64,000 bases of DNA from Candidatus Marithrix sp. Canyon 246 (GTDB lineage Bacteria > Pseudomonadota > Gammaproteobacteria > Beggiatoales > Beggiatoaceae), in assembly GCF_001723685.1 (NCBI RefSeq), contig NZ_MCBX01000011.1, positions 24,798-88,797 on the forward strand, read 5' to 3'. Positions 34,700-44,320 of this stretch are shown one piece after another (position 1 is the first letter of the stretch; the number at the start of each line of letters is the position of its first letter). The notes below the pieces were generated by a model. It was not told the DNA's origin. It was given only the letters and a program-made list of their open reading frames with translations, and searched no databases. Both the position numbers and the translations under genes were made by a program.

Positions 34700-35659
34700 T
34701 TACACTTTTGCATTTGATGTTGCAATTAATTTATTTTCTAAACGTTCCAAAGCTCTTTTTTCGCGTTCCAAGCCACCTTCTGCTTTTACCACGCGATTTC
34801 TCATATTAGAAGCCTCAGCTCTAATTGTTGTTAATTCTTGTTCAAGCCGTTTTATGATGTCTTTATAACCCTTTTCTTGAATTTCTAAACGCGCGGTTAA
34901 ATTAGATACTTTCTTTTCTTGATCTAATTTACCTTTATTCTCAACTGCAATGCTAGATTTTTGATTTAATTGCTCAGCTTTTAAGGCTTTAATTTCATTC
35001 TCATATTTCTTATTGCCTTGTTTCATCTCCTCAACTAAAGCTTCAGCAACAGCAGCTTTTCTCTGTTCCAGTTTTAATTGTTTCCAAGTTTCATCTAATT
35101 CTTTTTTAACAGTAATGATATTTTTGTCTAAACGTTCATTATTATGTGAACTAACTGCCAACCGTTCATTGCTTTTAGTTAATTTAGTACGTACTTGCTC
35201 AAGATCATCCTCAACAATTTGTACACGTTTTTGCAAATTTTCTCCATGTTGACGTGCCGCTCCAAGTTGTTCTGTCAGGTGTTTTATTTCTTGTTCTTGT
35301 GTAACTAGTTTCTCTTGTAAGCCATGAATTTTATTTTCAAGGTTTTTTACTTCATTTTTGTCACGTTTTAGATCCACTCCTAATGATGTATTTTCTCTCT
35401 TTATAGTCTCAAGAACTTTTTTAGTAGCAGCAATTTGCTTATTCATGTCTGTAACTTTATCTAAAGCTTCTTGACGTTTTTGTAAGACTTCAGATTCTAA
35501 TTTCTTATAGCGTTCTTTAACCGCTTTAATTTCATCTTGTGCAACATTTTGGGATGTTTGCCACAGAATTTGTAAAGACTCTGTAGCCATCTTTTGCAGT
35601 TGGTCAGGCACAACTTCAGGATTTTCTTCAATTTGAGATAAGTTAATTTGTAGAGACAT
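34700..35659 (-). CDS. Coiled-coil protein, KfrA-like
   Basis: 319 residues. After a ~45-residue N-terminal part (VPDQLQKMATESLQILWQTS) almost the whole chain is alpha-helical coiled coil rich in Glu, Lys and Gln. The N-terminal stretch and composition resemble KfrA-type plasmid/chromosome structure proteins, though the KfrA DNA-binding helix is not evident. First gene of the pfk-moeB operon and divergent from the large membrane-protein gene, which starts 53 bases away. Function unknown. Confidence 0.6.
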   Translation of the reverse strand: MSLQINLSQIEENPEVVPDQLQKMATESLQILWQTSQNVAQDEIKAVKERYKKLESEVLQKRQEALDKVTDMNKQIAATKKVLETIKRENTSLGVDLKRDKNEVKNLENKIHGLQEKLVTQEQEIKHLTEQLGAARQHGENLQKRVQIVEDDLEQVRTKLTKSNERLAVSSHNNERLDKNIITVKKELDETWKQLKLEQRKAAVAEALVEEMKQGNKKYENEIKALKAEQLNQKSSIAVENKGKLDQEKKVSNLTARLEIQEKGYKDIIKRLEQELTTIRAEASNMRNRVVKAEGGLEREKRALERLENKLIATSNAKV

Positions 35660-35712
35660 ATTTTTTAGTACCCTGTATGATTCTTGCTTTAAATCTTAAT
35701 TTGGACATAAAA

Positions 35713-38700
35713 ATGATAAAGAATAATATATTAATAAGTATATTAGTCTGTCTGAGTTTTTCAGTATGGGCTAATACTCCCCCTTCTTTAGAAATTTGGA
35801 AAGATTGGGTATTACATGAGACTGAAAATTATAATTGTACTATTAATTATAACCAATCCTCTAAGCCGATTTGTAATTGGCCATCACGTTTACATTTGCA
35901 AATAAATAGCACAGAAGCTGAATTTAGTCAACAATGGCAACTAGATAATGCTGGTTGGATTGTATTGCCGGGTAATAATAAACATTGGCCTACAAAAGTT
36001 CAAATCAATAGTAAAGATGCTATCGTTGCTGATCGTAAGGGTCAAGCTAGCGTCTTTGTTGCTAAAGGTGTATTTACTATCACTGGTAAATTTAATTGGA
36101 TTCAGCCTCCTGAATATTTGCAAATTCCTGTCAATACAGGTTTAATAAATTTATCTATTAATAATCAATCTGTTAGTTTGCCCCTACTTGATAATAAGGG
36201 TAGGTTATGGCTTAATAAGCATAATAAAACCACTGATAACAGTTCACAGCAAAATCGTCTTGATATGCGCGTTTATCGTCGTATAATAGACGATATTCCT
36301 TTACAAGTCATCACTCAAATTGAATTAGATGTTGCTGGGCGGCATCGTGAGATTATACTAGATTCTGTGCTACTTGATAAGCACAAAGCGATGTCTTTAA
36401 ATAGTTCCTTACCGGCTCGCTTAGAAACTGATGGTAATTTACGTGTACAAGTTCGCCCGGGTTCATGGACTTTAACTTTAAATTCACGTCAATTGGGTGT
36501 TACTAATACTTTGACAGCTCCAAATAAGCAAGAAATTTGGGTTTTTGAAGCTCGCAATGATTTACGCTTAGTTGAAATACGCGGCGTTACAGCTATTGAT
36601 CCTCAACAAACCGCTTTACCTCCAGCATGGCGCAATTTTCCAGCATATCTTATGCAAAGTGGCAAAACTTTAGAAATCGTAGAAAAGCGACGCGGTGATC
36701 CAGAACCAGCACCTGATCAATTAAGATTAAAACGCGACTTTTGGTTAGATTTTGATGGTCAAGGTTATAGTGTTCAAGATCATATCAGCGGCACTATGCG
36801 ACAAGGTTGGCGGTTAGAAGTTCTTGAACCGGCAATATTGGGGCGGGTTGCAGTTAATGGTCAAGATCAATTTATCACGCGCTTAACAGGAACTGGTGTC
36901 GAAGTACGACGTGGGCAAATAGATTTGGTTGGTGATAGTCGCCTAGAAAATGAGTTGAATGAATTACCAGCCGTGGGTTGGGCGCATGATTTTCAAAAAG
37001 TCAGTGCCAATTTACATTTACCACCGGGTTGGAGTTTGTTTAATGCTAGTGGTGTGGATAATGTTCCTAATACATGGTTAAAAAAATGGACTTTATTGGA
37101 TTTATTTATTGTACTTATAATAGCAGCCGCTATTGGTAAGTTATGGCGTTGGTGGTGGGGTTTGTTAGCATTGGCTACTATGATATTAATTTATCATGAA
37201 ACAAAAGCTCCTCAATTTGTTTGGTTAAATATTATAGCCGCTGTGGCTTTATTAAAGGTATTACCTACACTTGGTTGGTTTACTAGTTTGGTGCGTTTTT
37301 ATCGTAATATGAGCATTATTGCCTTACTAATAATAGTATTACCATTTATGATGCAACAAGTGCGACAAAGTATATATCCTCAACTTGAGCGTCCAAATGC
37401 TCAATTAGAATATTCTAGTAGTTATAGTAGTCCAATAATAAATCAAAGTTATGATTATGAACGTAAAAAAGCACCAAGCAAAAAAATATTACAAATTGAT
37501 CCTAATGCTCAAGTTCAAACAGGGCCCGGATTACCACAATGGGAATGGCGTACTATTAGTATGGATTGGAGTGGACCGGTGCAACAAGATCAATCAATTA
37601 AATTATGGTTAATATCACCTACAATGAATAGTTATTTAAGTATTATACGTGTTATATTATTAGCTATTTTTACAACATTTTTGCTATTTGTGGCTTTTAA
37701 AACACGTTTACCATCTGTAAAGCCTAATGGTGCTATTGTTAGTTTAATATTATTTATGGGCTTATTATCTTATTTGCCTATAAATACTTATGCTAATGAC
37801 AGTTTTCCACCGCAATCAATGTTAAATGAGTTCAAACAACGCCTGTTAGAACCAGCAAAGTGTCTGCCTTATTGCGCTAATAGTCCACGTATGTTGTTAG
37901 AAATTAAGGATAATATCTTAACTGCTCGTATGGAAATACATAGTGAAACCGAGGTTGCAATACCATTACCCGGTTCAGCTAAGCAATGGCTAGCTCAACA
38001 AGTTTTATTAAATGGTGAACCTGCACAAGCTTTATTAAGAAAACATAATGGACAATTATGGTTAAAAGTCACAAAGGGTATTCATCAAGTACAATTTACT
38101 GGTGTTTTACCAAATCGTAATAGCGTCCAATTAGCATTACCATTAAAACCACATTTTGTAGAGGTGACTGAAGCTAGCGGTTGGCGCGTAGAAGGTGTGC
38201 ATGAAAATGGTATTGCTGATCAACAGTTACAATTTAGCCGCGAAGATGATAAAAAACTAGTTGAATTAGAAATGGGTGAATTACCTCCATTCGTTCAGGT
38301 AGAACGGACTTTGTTGTTAGGTTTGGATTGGCAAATTGAAACTCGTGTGATTCGTAAAACTCCATTAGGCAGCGCGATTATATTAGAGGTTCCTTTATTA
38401 AAAGGAGAATCGGTAACTAGTGATAAAATTCGGGTAGAAAAATCTAAGGCTCTGATTAATTTGTCTCCATTTCAATCAGAAATACGTTGGCTATCTGTGT
38501 TTGATAAACAAGAAACAGTGACACTAACTGCACCAGAGGATCCTAATAGTTATGAAGTCTGGCGATTAGATGCGAGTGCAATTTGGCATGTTGATATAAA
38601 AGGCATAGCTGTTATACATCATCAAAACGATAGTGGACGTTGGCTACCACAATGGCAAGCATGGCCGGGAGAAAGTGTTAGTTTACATATCACTAGACCC

Positions 38701-39624
38701 AGCGGCGTTACTGGACAAGTTATAACTATTGATCGTAGCAAATTAATAATTAGCCCCGGACAACGCACTACAGACTACCAGTTAATATTAAGCTTACGTA
38801 GTAGTCGTGGAATGCAACATAAAATCACTTTACCGGAACAGGCGCAATTACAATCAGTAAAAATTAATCAAAAAACTCAAGCGATACGCCAAGAAGGACG
38901 TATTGTCACTTTGCCGATAACTCCGGGCAAGCAACACGTTGAATTAAGATTTCAACAAGCTATTGGTATTACAAATAAATTTAAAACTCCAAATGTTGAT
39001 TTAGGTATAGAAAGCGTTAATACTAATATAGTATTGAAAATGCCACAAGATCGTTGGATACTATTTGTAGGCGGCAAACCAATAGGACCAGCTATAATGA
39101 TTTGGGGATTAATTATAGTGATTGTGATCTTATCAATCGGCTTGGGACAAATAAAATTAACTCCATTAAAAACTCACCAATGGCTACTATTAGGAATAGT
39201 ATTAAGTCAAGTACCGGTAGCAGTTATGTTAATAGTAATATGCTGGTTACTAGCATTAGGTTGGCGAGCCAAATTATCCCCTGAAACACCAGCTCTTAAA
39301 TTTGACGCTATTCAAATAGCTTTGGTAATATTAACCATGATAGCTTTATCTATCCTACTAGTTGCTATTAAACAAGGTTTATTGGGACATCCGAACATGC
39401 ACATAGCAGGCAATGGTTCAAGTGCTTACAGTCTAAATTGGTACCAAGATCGCACCAGCGGCAGTTTACCACAAGTATGGGTATATTCATGGTCAATGTG
39501 GTTCTATCGAATAGCGATGCTATTATGGGCATTATGGCTATCATTTGCATTATTACGCTGGCTACGTTGGGGTTGGGAAAGCTTTAGTGCTAATGGGCTT
39601 TGGAAGAGTTTGAGGAAGGAATAA
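35713..39624 (+). CDS. 1304-residue multi-pass membrane protein with large periplasmic domains
   Basis: Signal peptide MIKNNILISILVCLSFSVWA; the frame opens 12 codons earlier at 35677 but 35713 fits the signal sequence. A periplasmic beta-rich domain (to about 450) precedes a cluster of helices with a WRWWWG stretch (about 460-550), a second cluster near 645-710, another large periplasmic domain (about 715-1130) and a C-terminal cluster of five or so helices ending in RWLRWGWESF. No family motif that I recognise. The size and alternating layout suggest an envelope or export component. A 90-base fragment of its 5' end is copied at 20220. Confidence 0.65.
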   Translation: MIKNNILISILVCLSFSVWANTPPSLEIWKDWVLHETENYNCTINYNQSSKPICNWPSRLHLQINSTEAEFSQQWQLDNAGWIVLPGNNKHWPTKVQINSKDAIVADRKGQASVFVAKGVFTITGKFNWIQPPEYLQIPVNTGLINLSINNQSVSLPLLDNKGRLWLNKHNKTTDNSSQQNRLDMRVYRRIIDDIPLQVITQIELDVAGRHREIILDSVLLDKHKAMSLNSSLPARLETDGNLRVQVRPGSWTLTLNSRQLGVTNTLTAPNKQEIWVFEARNDLRLVEIRGVTAIDPQQTALPPAWRNFPAYLMQSGKTLEIVEKRRGDPEPAPDQLRLKRDFWLDFDGQGYSVQDHISGTMRQGWRLEVLEPAILGRVAVNGQDQFITRLTGTGVEVRRGQIDLVGDSRLENELNELPAVGWAHDFQKVSANLHLPPGWSLFNASGVDNVPNTWLKKWTLLDLFIVLIIAAAIGKLWRWWWGLLALATMILIYHETKAPQFVWLNIIAAVALLKVLPTLGWFTSLVRFYRNMSIIALLIIVLPFMMQQVRQSIYPQLERPNAQLEYSSSYSSPIINQSYDYERKKAPSKKILQIDPNAQVQTGPGLPQWEWRTISMDWSGPVQQDQSIKLWLISPTMNSYLSIIRVILLAIFTTFLLFVAFKTRLPSVKPNGAIVSLILFMGLLSYLPINTYANDSFPPQSMLNEFKQRLLEPAKCLPYCANSPRMLLEIKDNILTARMEIHSETEVAIPLPGSAKQWLAQQVLLNGEPAQALLRKHNGQLWLKVTKGIHQVQFTGVLPNRNSVQLALPLKPHFVEVTEASGWRVEGVHENGIADQQLQFSREDDKKLVELEMGELPPFVQVERTLLLGLDWQIETRVIRKTPLGSAIILEVPLLKGESVTSDKIRVEKSKALINLSPFQSEIRWLSVFDKQETVTLTAPEDPNSYEVWRLDASAIWHVDIKGIAVIHHQNDSGRWLPQWQAWPGESVSLHITRPSGVTGQVITIDRSKLIISPGQRTTDYQLILSLRSSRGMQHKITLPEQAQLQSVKINQKTQAIRQEGRIVTLPITPGKQHVELRFQQAIGITNKFKTPNVDLGIESVNTNIVLKMPQDRWILFVGGKPIGPAIMIWGLIIVIVILSIGLGQIKLTPLKTHQWLLLGIVLSQVPVAVMLIVICWLLALGWRAKLSPETPALKFDAIQIALVILTMIALSILLVAIKQGLLGHPNMHIAGNGSSAYSLNWYQDRTSGSLPQVWVYSWSMWFYRIAMLLWALWLSFALLRWLRWGWESFSANGLWKSLRKE

Positions 39625-39630
39625 CTCGAA

Positions 39631-39680
39631 AGACCTGACAGGTCTGAGAGATTTTATTTTTCTAAAATATGATAAAATCT
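39631..39680. terminator. Two adjacent palindromes downstream of the large membrane gene
   Basis: AGACCTGACAGGTCT (39631-39645) is a perfect palindrome of the ACCTGACAGGT family. GAGATTTTAT/ATAAAATCTC (about 39646-39680) directly after it forms a second, longer hairpin. They lie between the stop of the membrane-protein gene and the Trm112 gene and may end that transcript. Confidence 0.55.
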
Positions 39681-39709
39681 CTACTACAATTTAATGTAAA
39701 ATTATCTCA

Positions 39710-39892
39710 ATGAATAAAAAATTATTTGACATATTAGTATGCCCAGTAACAAAAGGGCCTTTGATTTATGATAAAAATAATAAGGAATTAATATCCAAAA
39801 GTTCACGTTTAGCTTATCCTATTGAAAATGATATTCCAGTCATGTTACCAGAAAAAGCACGTAAACTTAGTTTAGAAGAAGTTGAAAAATGA
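39710..39892 (+). CDS. Trm112-family small protein
   Basis: 60 residues, [20 protein letters not shown] ... [20 protein letters not shown], a clear Trm112/YcaR-type protein. The variant CPVTKGPL with only one cysteine is common in proteobacteria, so no zinc site is expected. Trm112 proteins stabilise methyltransferases in eukaryotes; the bacterial role is unsettled. Its stop overlaps the hisD start by four bases. Confidence 0.88.
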   Translation: MNKKLFDILVCPVTKGPLIYDKNNKELISKSSRLAYPIENDIPVMLPEKARKLSLEEVEK

Positions 39893-41190
39893 AAGTAAAT
39901 ATTTATAAATTAAACAGCATGTCACAAGCTGAAGTGGCTCAATTATTAAGACGTTCTGAAATTGATATTGAAAGTCTTCATGAAACCGTCAGACCAATTA
40001 TCCAAGATGTCAAAGAAAAAGGTGATGCGGCAATAATTGAATATAATGCTAAATTTGATAAAGCTTCAATGACGGCTTCTCAATTAAAAGCTACTGAGGA
40101 AGAATTTGCCAAAGCTAGAGAAACTCTTGATCCATCAGTAAAAGAAGTAATTGAAATTTCAGCTAAAAATATCAGAAAATACCACGAAGCGCAAATGCCT
40201 GAAGAAATGTGGTTTACTCAAATAGACAATGGTATTTTGGCTGGTGAAAAAATCACTCCAATTACCTCAGCCGGGCTATATGTGCCACGTGGTAAAGGCG
40301 CATTTCCATCAGTGATGCTAATGTTAGGAATTCCAGCAACAATTGCTAAGGTGCCTGAACTTATTATCTGTACACCACCTACTGCTGATGGTGGTGCTGA
40401 TGACGCTACTCTTTTTTCTGCTGAAGTCTGTGGCATCAAAAATGTTTATAAAGTAGGAGGTGCCCAAGCAATAGCTGCAATGGCTTATGGAACCGACACT
40501 ATACCAAAAGTAAACAAAACACTAGGACCGGGAAGTAGTTATGTCTCCGCAGCAAAACGTTTACTTTATGGAAATATAGATGTAGGAACTCCAGCCGGTC
40601 CAAGCGAGTCAATTATTTTATGCGATGAAACAGTTGATCCAGCAATAGCGGCTTTAGATTTATTAATAGAAGCAGAACATGGTCCAGATTCTTGCGCCTT
40701 ACTAGTAACACATTCCAAAGAACTAGCGGCACAAGTAGAAGCCTTATTACCAGACTTAATAAACGATTTACCCGAAGAACGGCAAAATTTTTGCAATACT
40801 GTATTATCAAATTATGGCGGCATAGTATTAACTGACGATTTAGAAGCATCAGTTCAGTTTGTGAACGATTTTGCACCAGAACATTTGGAAGTATTAGTTG
40901 AAGCACCTATGTCTATATTAAGTAAAATTGTAAATGCTGGAGAAATTTTACTTGGTCAATATAGCCCTATAACTATAGGTAATTTTGCTTTAGGAGTAAA
41001 TGCAATTTTACCAACCGGCGGCTTTGCTAAAACATTTTCTTGTGTAACAGTTTTTGATTTCCTAAAACGTACATCTATAGGTTATGTAGATAAAGAAGGA
41101 TATGATAGAATCAAAGACGTAGCACAAAAATTTGCCGAATATGAAGGCTTTGCCTCTCATGCAAATGCAATAGCAAAACGTAAACTTTAA
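39889..41190 (+). CDS. hisD: Histidinol dehydrogenase
   Basis: 433 residues, normal length. Catalyses the last two oxidation steps from histidinol to histidine with [38 protein letters not shown] segment ([19 protein letters not shown]), the zinc/catalytic block AEHGPDS and FAPEHLEV are all present. Coupled to the Trm112 gene by an ATGA overlap; no other his genes lie nearby, so histidine synthesis genes are dispersed. Confidence 0.96.
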   Translation: MKVNIYKLNSMSQAEVAQLLRRSEIDIESLHETVRPIIQDVKEKGDAAIIEYNAKFDKASMTASQLKATEEEFAKARETLDPSVKEVIEISAKNIRKYHEAQMPEEMWFTQIDNGILAGEKITPITSAGLYVPRGKGAFPSVMLMLGIPATIAKVPELIICTPPTADGGADDATLFSAEVCGIKNVYKVGGAQAIAAMAYGTDTIPKVNKTLGPGSSYVSAAKRLLYGNIDVGTPAGPSESIILCDETVDPAIAALDLLIEAEHGPDSCALLVTHSKELAAQVEALLPDLINDLPEERQNFCNTVLSNYGGIVLTDDLEASVQFVNDFAPEHLEVLVEAPMSILSKIVNAGEILLGQYSPITIGNFALGVNAILPTGGFAKTFSCVTVFDFLKRTSIGYVDKEGYDRIKDVAQKFAEYEGFASHANAIAKRKL

Positions 41191-41202
41191 AAAACTTTAG
41201 CT

Positions 41203-41257
41203 AAATGGTGGGTTTAGCTTCGCTGACTTCGTATCGCTTTCGCTCTACCCACCATTT
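41203..41257. repeat. Long palindrome AAATGGTGGGT ... ACCCACCATTT
   Basis: An 11-base perfect stem encloses a 33-base spacer with TCGCTGACTTCGTATCGCTT. It lies between hisD and the TRAP binding-protein gene. It may be both a dispersed repeat and the hisD terminator. Confidence 0.65.
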
Positions 41258-41280
41258 CAAAAACCCAACAGGATAAAATC

Positions 41281-42261
41281 ATGAAATTTCTAACTGTTTG
41301 TTTAGCTCTTCTAGCTTTATCAGCTTGTCAAGATGACAAAATCATCAAAATTAAATTTTCCCATATTGTTGCAGATAATACTCCAAAAGGTATCGGTGCC
41401 AAACGTTTTAAACAGCTAGTTGAGGAGCGTTTAAAAGGTAAAGTTGTTGTCGAAATTTATCCTAATGCTCAATTATATGATGATAATAAAGTCATGGAAG
41501 CTCTGTTATTAGGAGATGTACAATTAGCGGCTCCTTCATTAGCGAAATTTAAAAAATACACTAAAAAATTACAAGTTTTCGATTTACCTTTTCTATTTAA
41601 GGATATCCATGCAGTTGATAGGTTTCAAGCTGGAGAAGTTGGACAAAAATTACTCACTTCAATGGATAAATATGGTTATTTAGGTTTGACTTATTGGCAT
41701 AATGGTATGAAGCAATTATCTGCGAATACAGCATTACGAATTCCAACTGATGCTAAAGGTTTAAAATTTCGGATTCAACAATCAGATGTAATACAAGCTC
41801 AATTTCAGGCTGTTGGTGCAAGCCCACAAAAATTAGCCTATACTGAAGTATATAATGCTTTACAAACTGGCGTTGTAGATGGTCAAGAAAATACTTGGTC
41901 AAATATTCGTTCCAAAAAATTCTATGAAGTACAAAAGTATTTTTCTGAAACTAATCATGGAATTATAGATTATTTAATTGTTACTAATGCTAAATTTTGG
42001 CGTGGTTTACCTGCTGATATACGCATCGAATTAGAAAAAATTCTTGTCGAAGTTGGAAAAGAAGTTAATCAATTAGCTCAAGAAATTGCGAAAAAAGATC
42101 GTCAAACTGTCATTGATTCTGGTAGAACCAAGGTTCTACAATTAACAGCAGATGAATTAGCACAATGGCGCACAGCAATGCAACCTGTATGGAAACAATT
42201 TGAAGATGACATTGGTAAAGAAGTAATTGAAGCAGCTAACAAAGACAATGTATCAAGATAA
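41281..42261 (+). CDS. dctP: TRAP transporter solute-binding lipoprotein (DctP family)
   Basis: 326 residues with a lipobox (LALSACQ; Cys16). IKFSHIVADNTPKGIGAKRF, VVEIYPNAQLYDDNKVMEAL, RIQQSDVIQAQFQAVGASPQ and YTEVYNALQTGVVDGQENTW are the DctP/TRAP signature regions, including the arginine that binds the substrate carboxylate. Substrate is probably a C4-dicarboxylate or similar acid. The dctQ and dctM permease genes are not here, unlike the normal cluster; a HEPN gene overlaps its 3' end. Its last ~80 codons are copied in damaged form at 49083. Confidence 0.92.
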   Translation: MKFLTVCLALLALSACQDDKIIKIKFSHIVADNTPKGIGAKRFKQLVEERLKGKVVVEIYPNAQLYDDNKVMEALLLGDVQLAAPSLAKFKKYTKKLQVFDLPFLFKDIHAVDRFQAGEVGQKLLTSMDKYGYLGLTYWHNGMKQLSANTALRIPTDAKGLKFRIQQSDVIQAQFQAVGASPQKLAYTEVYNALQTGVVDGQENTWSNIRSKKFYEVQKYFSETNHGIIDYLIVTNAKFWRGLPADIRIELEKILVEVGKEVNQLAQEIAKKDRQTVIDSGRTKVLQLTADELAQWRTAMQPVWKQFEDDIGKEVIEAANKDNVSR

Positions 42262-42646
42262 ATTAAAACAATTTAAAAACCTTGAAAATTTAGCTGGTAA
42301 AGCTTGGGAACATGCTGTAGCAATAGACGTATTAGCAACAACGGATATTAAAGATTGCTCAATAGAATGTTTTCATTACCAGCAAATGATGGAATTGTTT
42401 TTTAAGCATATATTAGAAACCAAAAGTCAATTTGGTGCATATAGTAAAAGTCATAAATTGCAAAAACTATTAGAAGAAGTGATTGCAAATACACAGTTTA
42501 GAACAGATAAAAGCAAATATTTTATGGCACTACAGGTTATTACTGTTTGTGCTGATTTTTTAATTGACTGTGAAGGATATAAACAAAGTGTAATAATCTG
42601 CGATCAATTATTAGAAGAATTGATTAAATTTGAAGAAGGAAGATAG
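42248..42646 (+). CDS. HEPN-domain protein
   Basis: 132 residues from MYQDKLKQFKN, overlapping the dctP stop by 14 bases. The helical chain with YQQMMELFFKHILETK and KSHKLQKLLEEVI resembles HEPN domains (helix, then the A-x-x-K/H-x-x-K type pattern), which act as RNases or as partners of nucleotidyltransferase antitoxins. The strict R-x4-6-H RNase motif is not clear and no MNT partner gene is adjacent. A copy broken by a 15-base insertion lies at 49589-49993. Confidence 0.65.
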   Translation: MYQDKLKQFKNLENLAGKAWEHAVAIDVLATTDIKDCSIECFHYQQMMELFFKHILETKSQFGAYSKSHKLQKLLEEVIANTQFRTDKSKYFMALQVITVCADFLIDCEGYKQSVIICDQLLEELIKFEEGR

Positions 42647-44007
42647 TACAACTTGTGTTTGTCGATTGGAAAATCCATTATAACACATAAACCTCCCTGA
42701 TTAGAAATATTATTTAGTTGAATTTCAAGACAATGTAATTGTGCTACTTGCTGTACTATTGATAAGCCTAAACCACTACCCGGTATATTATGACATTCGC
42801 CACGATAAAAACGTTCAAATACTTGTTTTTGTAGTGTTAATGGAATTCCCGGTCCAGTATCTTTTATCATTAGGGTTAATTTATCAGCTTTGATATTTGA
42901 TAAGGAAACAGTCACTTCTCCAGCTCTTGGTGTATAGCGAATGGCGTTATGTACTAAATTACATAACATAATAGATATGCTAGTGTGATGGGCTGATATT
43001 ATATAAGATGTGGCAGTATTTTCTAAACCTAAATCAATATCTTTTTCTACTGCTGGTGGTGTCAATTCGCTAATTATATCTTTAATTACTATCAATATAT
43101 CAAGCGATGTGGTAACTAAAGTTTGAGTGGCATCTAAACGAGCTAAATTTAATAGTTGAGTTACTAAGTGAGTCGCGCGATCTACTCCTATAAGGATTTG
43201 TTGTAAAGCTAGTTCGCGTTGTTGAGTATCAATAGCGCGTTGTGCCACTTGTGCTTGTATTTTTAAACCAGCTAATGGTGTGCGTAATTCATGAGCAGCA
43301 TCGGCTGTAAAACGGCGTTCATTTTCAAATGCCTTGTTTAATCGAGTAAATAGTTCATTGATTGCTTTAGTTAATACTCTTACTTCAATTGGTATTTTCT
43401 TTAAGTCTAATGTTTGAAGTTGATTAGGAGTACGAGCTGCAATTTCATTTGCAACTGCTTGTAAAGGTTTTAAACTATGACTAATACTGATCCAAATTAA
43501 AACAGCTAACAATGGTAATGTTATTAGTAAAATCAACAAAGTGCTAAACATGATCTTACTGATTAATTCATCACGAATATTGTAACGTTCAGCAGTTTGT
43601 ACGATAAATTCATCAGCTTTTCTGGTAAATACGCGCCATAAATAGCCATCTTCTGCCCAATAATTACTAAATGATGGTAATTGTGGAAATAATGGTGTGC
43701 CAGCGGAACGAATTAAAATATGCCCATCACTACTACGCACTAAAAATGCTAACTTATGCTCATATTGATGAGCAAATAGCGGTTGTTCAACAACTATCTT
43801 TTGTTTCTCACCAGTTATATACTGTTCTTCAATTTCATGTTGAATCAGCCCGAGTAAGATTTGTGCGCTTTGAGCTAAATTAGCATCAAATAATTCTTCT
43901 ACTTCATATTGTGTATGAATATATATACGCCAACTAACTACACTCCATACGCCACATATGGCTAATATTAGTAAGATTAACAAACGTCTTTTAATTGAAT
44001 TCTTCAT
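42604..44007 (-). CDS. qseC: QseC-like sensor histidine kinase
   Basis: About 467 residues from MKNSIKRRLLILLILAICGV. Two membrane helices flank a periplasmic sensor region (about 30-150), then HAMP, the HisKA box FTADAAHELRTPLAGLKIQA and the ATPase domain with N box NLVHNAIRYTPR, G1 DTGPGIP and G2 GSGLGLSIV. This matches QseC/PmrB-type kinases. Its response-regulator gene is 2.3 kb upstream at 46299, separated by an insertion with 20-base direct repeats; originally the regulator's stop and this ATG overlapped. The 3' end overlaps the HEPN gene on the opposite strand by 43 bases. Confidence 0.9.
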   Translation of the reverse strand: MKNSIKRRLLILLILAICGVWSVVSWRIYIHTQYEVEELFDANLAQSAQILLGLIQHEIEEQYITGEKQKIVVEQPLFAHQYEHKLAFLVRSSDGHILIRSAGTPLFPQLPSFSNYWAEDGYLWRVFTRKADEFIVQTAERYNIRDELISKIMFSTLLILLITLPLLAVLIWISISHSLKPLQAVANEIAARTPNQLQTLDLKKIPIEVRVLTKAINELFTRLNKAFENERRFTADAAHELRTPLAGLKIQAQVAQRAIDTQQRELALQQILIGVDRATHLVTQLLNLARLDATQTLVTTSLDILIVIKDIISELTPPAVEKDIDLGLENTATSYIISAHHTSISIMLCNLVHNAIRYTPRAGEVTVSLSNIKADKLTLMIKDTGPGIPLTLQKQVFERFYRGECHNIPGSGLGLSIVQQVAQLHCLEIQLNNISNQGGLCVIMDFPIDKHKLYYLPSSNLINSSNN

Positions 44008-44016
44008 TTTTTGACA
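43997..44016. repeat. 20-bp direct repeat, left side of the insertion
   Basis: GAATTCTTCATTTTTTGACA here contains the kinase start codon and is exactly repeated at 46292-46311, where it holds the end of the regulator gene. The repeats bracket 2.3 kb with a MITE, a Fic gene and a glutaminase gene. Confidence 0.9.
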
Positions 44017-44038
44017 TAGATTTTGATTAAAGTATATA

Positions 44039-44215
44039 ATAAACATGTCCCTAAATAAGAAACTTGATCAAAAATAATTTTATGTAGGGTGCATAAGCGA
44101 TAGCGTCATGCACCGATTTGCACCGATTTGCAGCGATGGTGTATGACGCTATCGCTTATACACCCTACAATATATTAAAATTTTTTGTTATGGCTTATTA
44201 AGGGACAAGTCTAAT
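44039..44215. mobile_element. 177-bp MITE with nested palindrome
   Basis: Its ends (CATGTCCCTAAATAAG on the left; ATTAGACTTGTCCCTTAATA read inwards from the right) match the 100-bp element at 7461-7560. Inside, 44083-44169 is an 87-base palindrome with arms TGTAGGGTGCATAAGCGATA and GCTATCGCTTATACACCCTA, related to the MITE at 9980. One element thus appears inserted in another. Confidence 0.75.
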
Positions 44216-44320
44216 AAATTAAATAAAATGGATGGAAACCACATATTTGTGGATCAGCAATGGAAATTAAATATAGATAAATAGCTACACTAAAATGAAT
44301 ATAATATATATATTATTTAT

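Noticed and set aside
44083..44169. CRISPR-like repeats because of CACCGATTTG units
   Set aside because: Only two adjacent short copies inside a large palindrome; no spacers.
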